64,000 nt of DNA, taken from assembly GCA_031308135.1 (NCBI GenBank), contig JAHLJT010008756.1:61932817-61996816 (forward strand), written 5' to 3'. The notes under the pieces were generated by a model, which ran no database searches, was not told where the DNA came from, and worked only from the letters and a program-made list of their open reading frames with translations. The position numbers were made by a program, and so were the translations under genes. Shown piece after piece: positions 63,614 through 64,000 of this stretch (the stretch's first letter is position 1; each line of letters begins with the position of its first letter). The DNA is from Acheta domesticus (Eukaryota; Arthropoda; Insecta; Orthoptera; Gryllidae).

Positions 63614-64000
63614 TTTTCATTTAAAAAACAATGCCAGGATAAAGACAAATAAACATTTCTTAATAGTATTAAGAGAATACTGAATTGGGTGGAGTTCATT
63701 TACAGGCTCTTTACTCTATATTACTGCTGCTGGACACTATATATTATAGGCTGGAAAACTGATTTCTAATTGGTAGCATTACTCTCAATCTTTCATGTTA
63801 AATGTCAAATCTCATGTAACCGCTACTCAAAATCAGTTTCCCATCGACAGACAGATTTCCAGAACATGAAAGTAAAAGTCGACAACTTTCCGGCAGACGA
63901 TATTTCTGGATAAAGAGGCGTGTCTACTCCTACATCAACTCTTCATAGGAGAAAGTCAAGAAGGGGGAACGGAAACACGACTTTTTTTTCTGTACAACTA
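63614..64000. other. Spacer without recognisable gene
   Basis: Mixed sequence to the end of the window. Nothing supported. Confidence 0.42.

Overview
This window looks like a stretch of a large, repeat-rich animal genome, most probably an insect or other arthropod. It has no operon-like gene packing. It shows AT-rich spacer, scattered CpG-rich islands, many (AAT)n/(ATT)n microsatellites, several tRNA-derived SINE families, non-LTR retrotransposons of at least three kinds (CR1/L2-like, RTE-like, and an R2/R4-like relict) and cut-and-paste DNA transposons (hAT-like, pogo/Tigger-like, unclassified fold-back elements). The species cannot be named from the sequence alone.

Host coding content is sparse. 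The best candidate is a first coding exon on the minus strand at 1639-1841: an ATG after an in-frame upstream stop, 203 nt open, ending in a good GT donor and set in a CpG island. Two further minus-strand candidates are bounded by AG/GT sites at 17154-17206 and 23690-23855. They may belong to one long-intron gene or to different genes. The rest is best read as intron or intergenic DNA.

Layout. 1-4.8 kb: two related fold-back insertions with target-site duplications (TSDs), the candidate first exon, an unclassified repeat (U1) and a SINE. 7.5-10.2 kb: a CpG island, a SINE split by a hAT-like element, and the 3' end of an RTE-like element with an (AAT)n tail. 10-25 kb: mostly unassigned DNA with SINEs near 18.8-22.3 kb and two candidate exons. 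25.3-26.6 kb: an extremely G-skewed GGN-rich block. 28.6-35.4 kb: a hAT-like element whose interior holds a complete-looking CR1/L2-like retrotransposon (29.2-33.66 kb, minus strand). 35.4-48.9 kb: SINEs, MITEs, a GC minisatellite and a G-rich higher-order minisatellite. 51.8-58.8 kb: SINE, CpG islands, a composite fold-back locus, an R2/R4-like RT relict and a ~72-bp tandem array. 60-63.6 kb: SINE and an internally deleted pogo/Tigger element.

The only intact multi-domain proteins are those of the CR1/L2-like element. ORF1 has a 2A-like motif, a PHD finger, a coiled coil and an SGNH esterase. ORF2 has an AP endonuclease and a reverse transcriptase. The two lie in the same frame, separated by a single TGA. 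Together they would bind the element RNA and perform target-primed reverse transcription. The most unusual signals are the two fold-back insertions that share a module (one with a hammerhead-ribozyme-like core), the 2A-like motif, and the single-stop ORF1/ORF2 junction.
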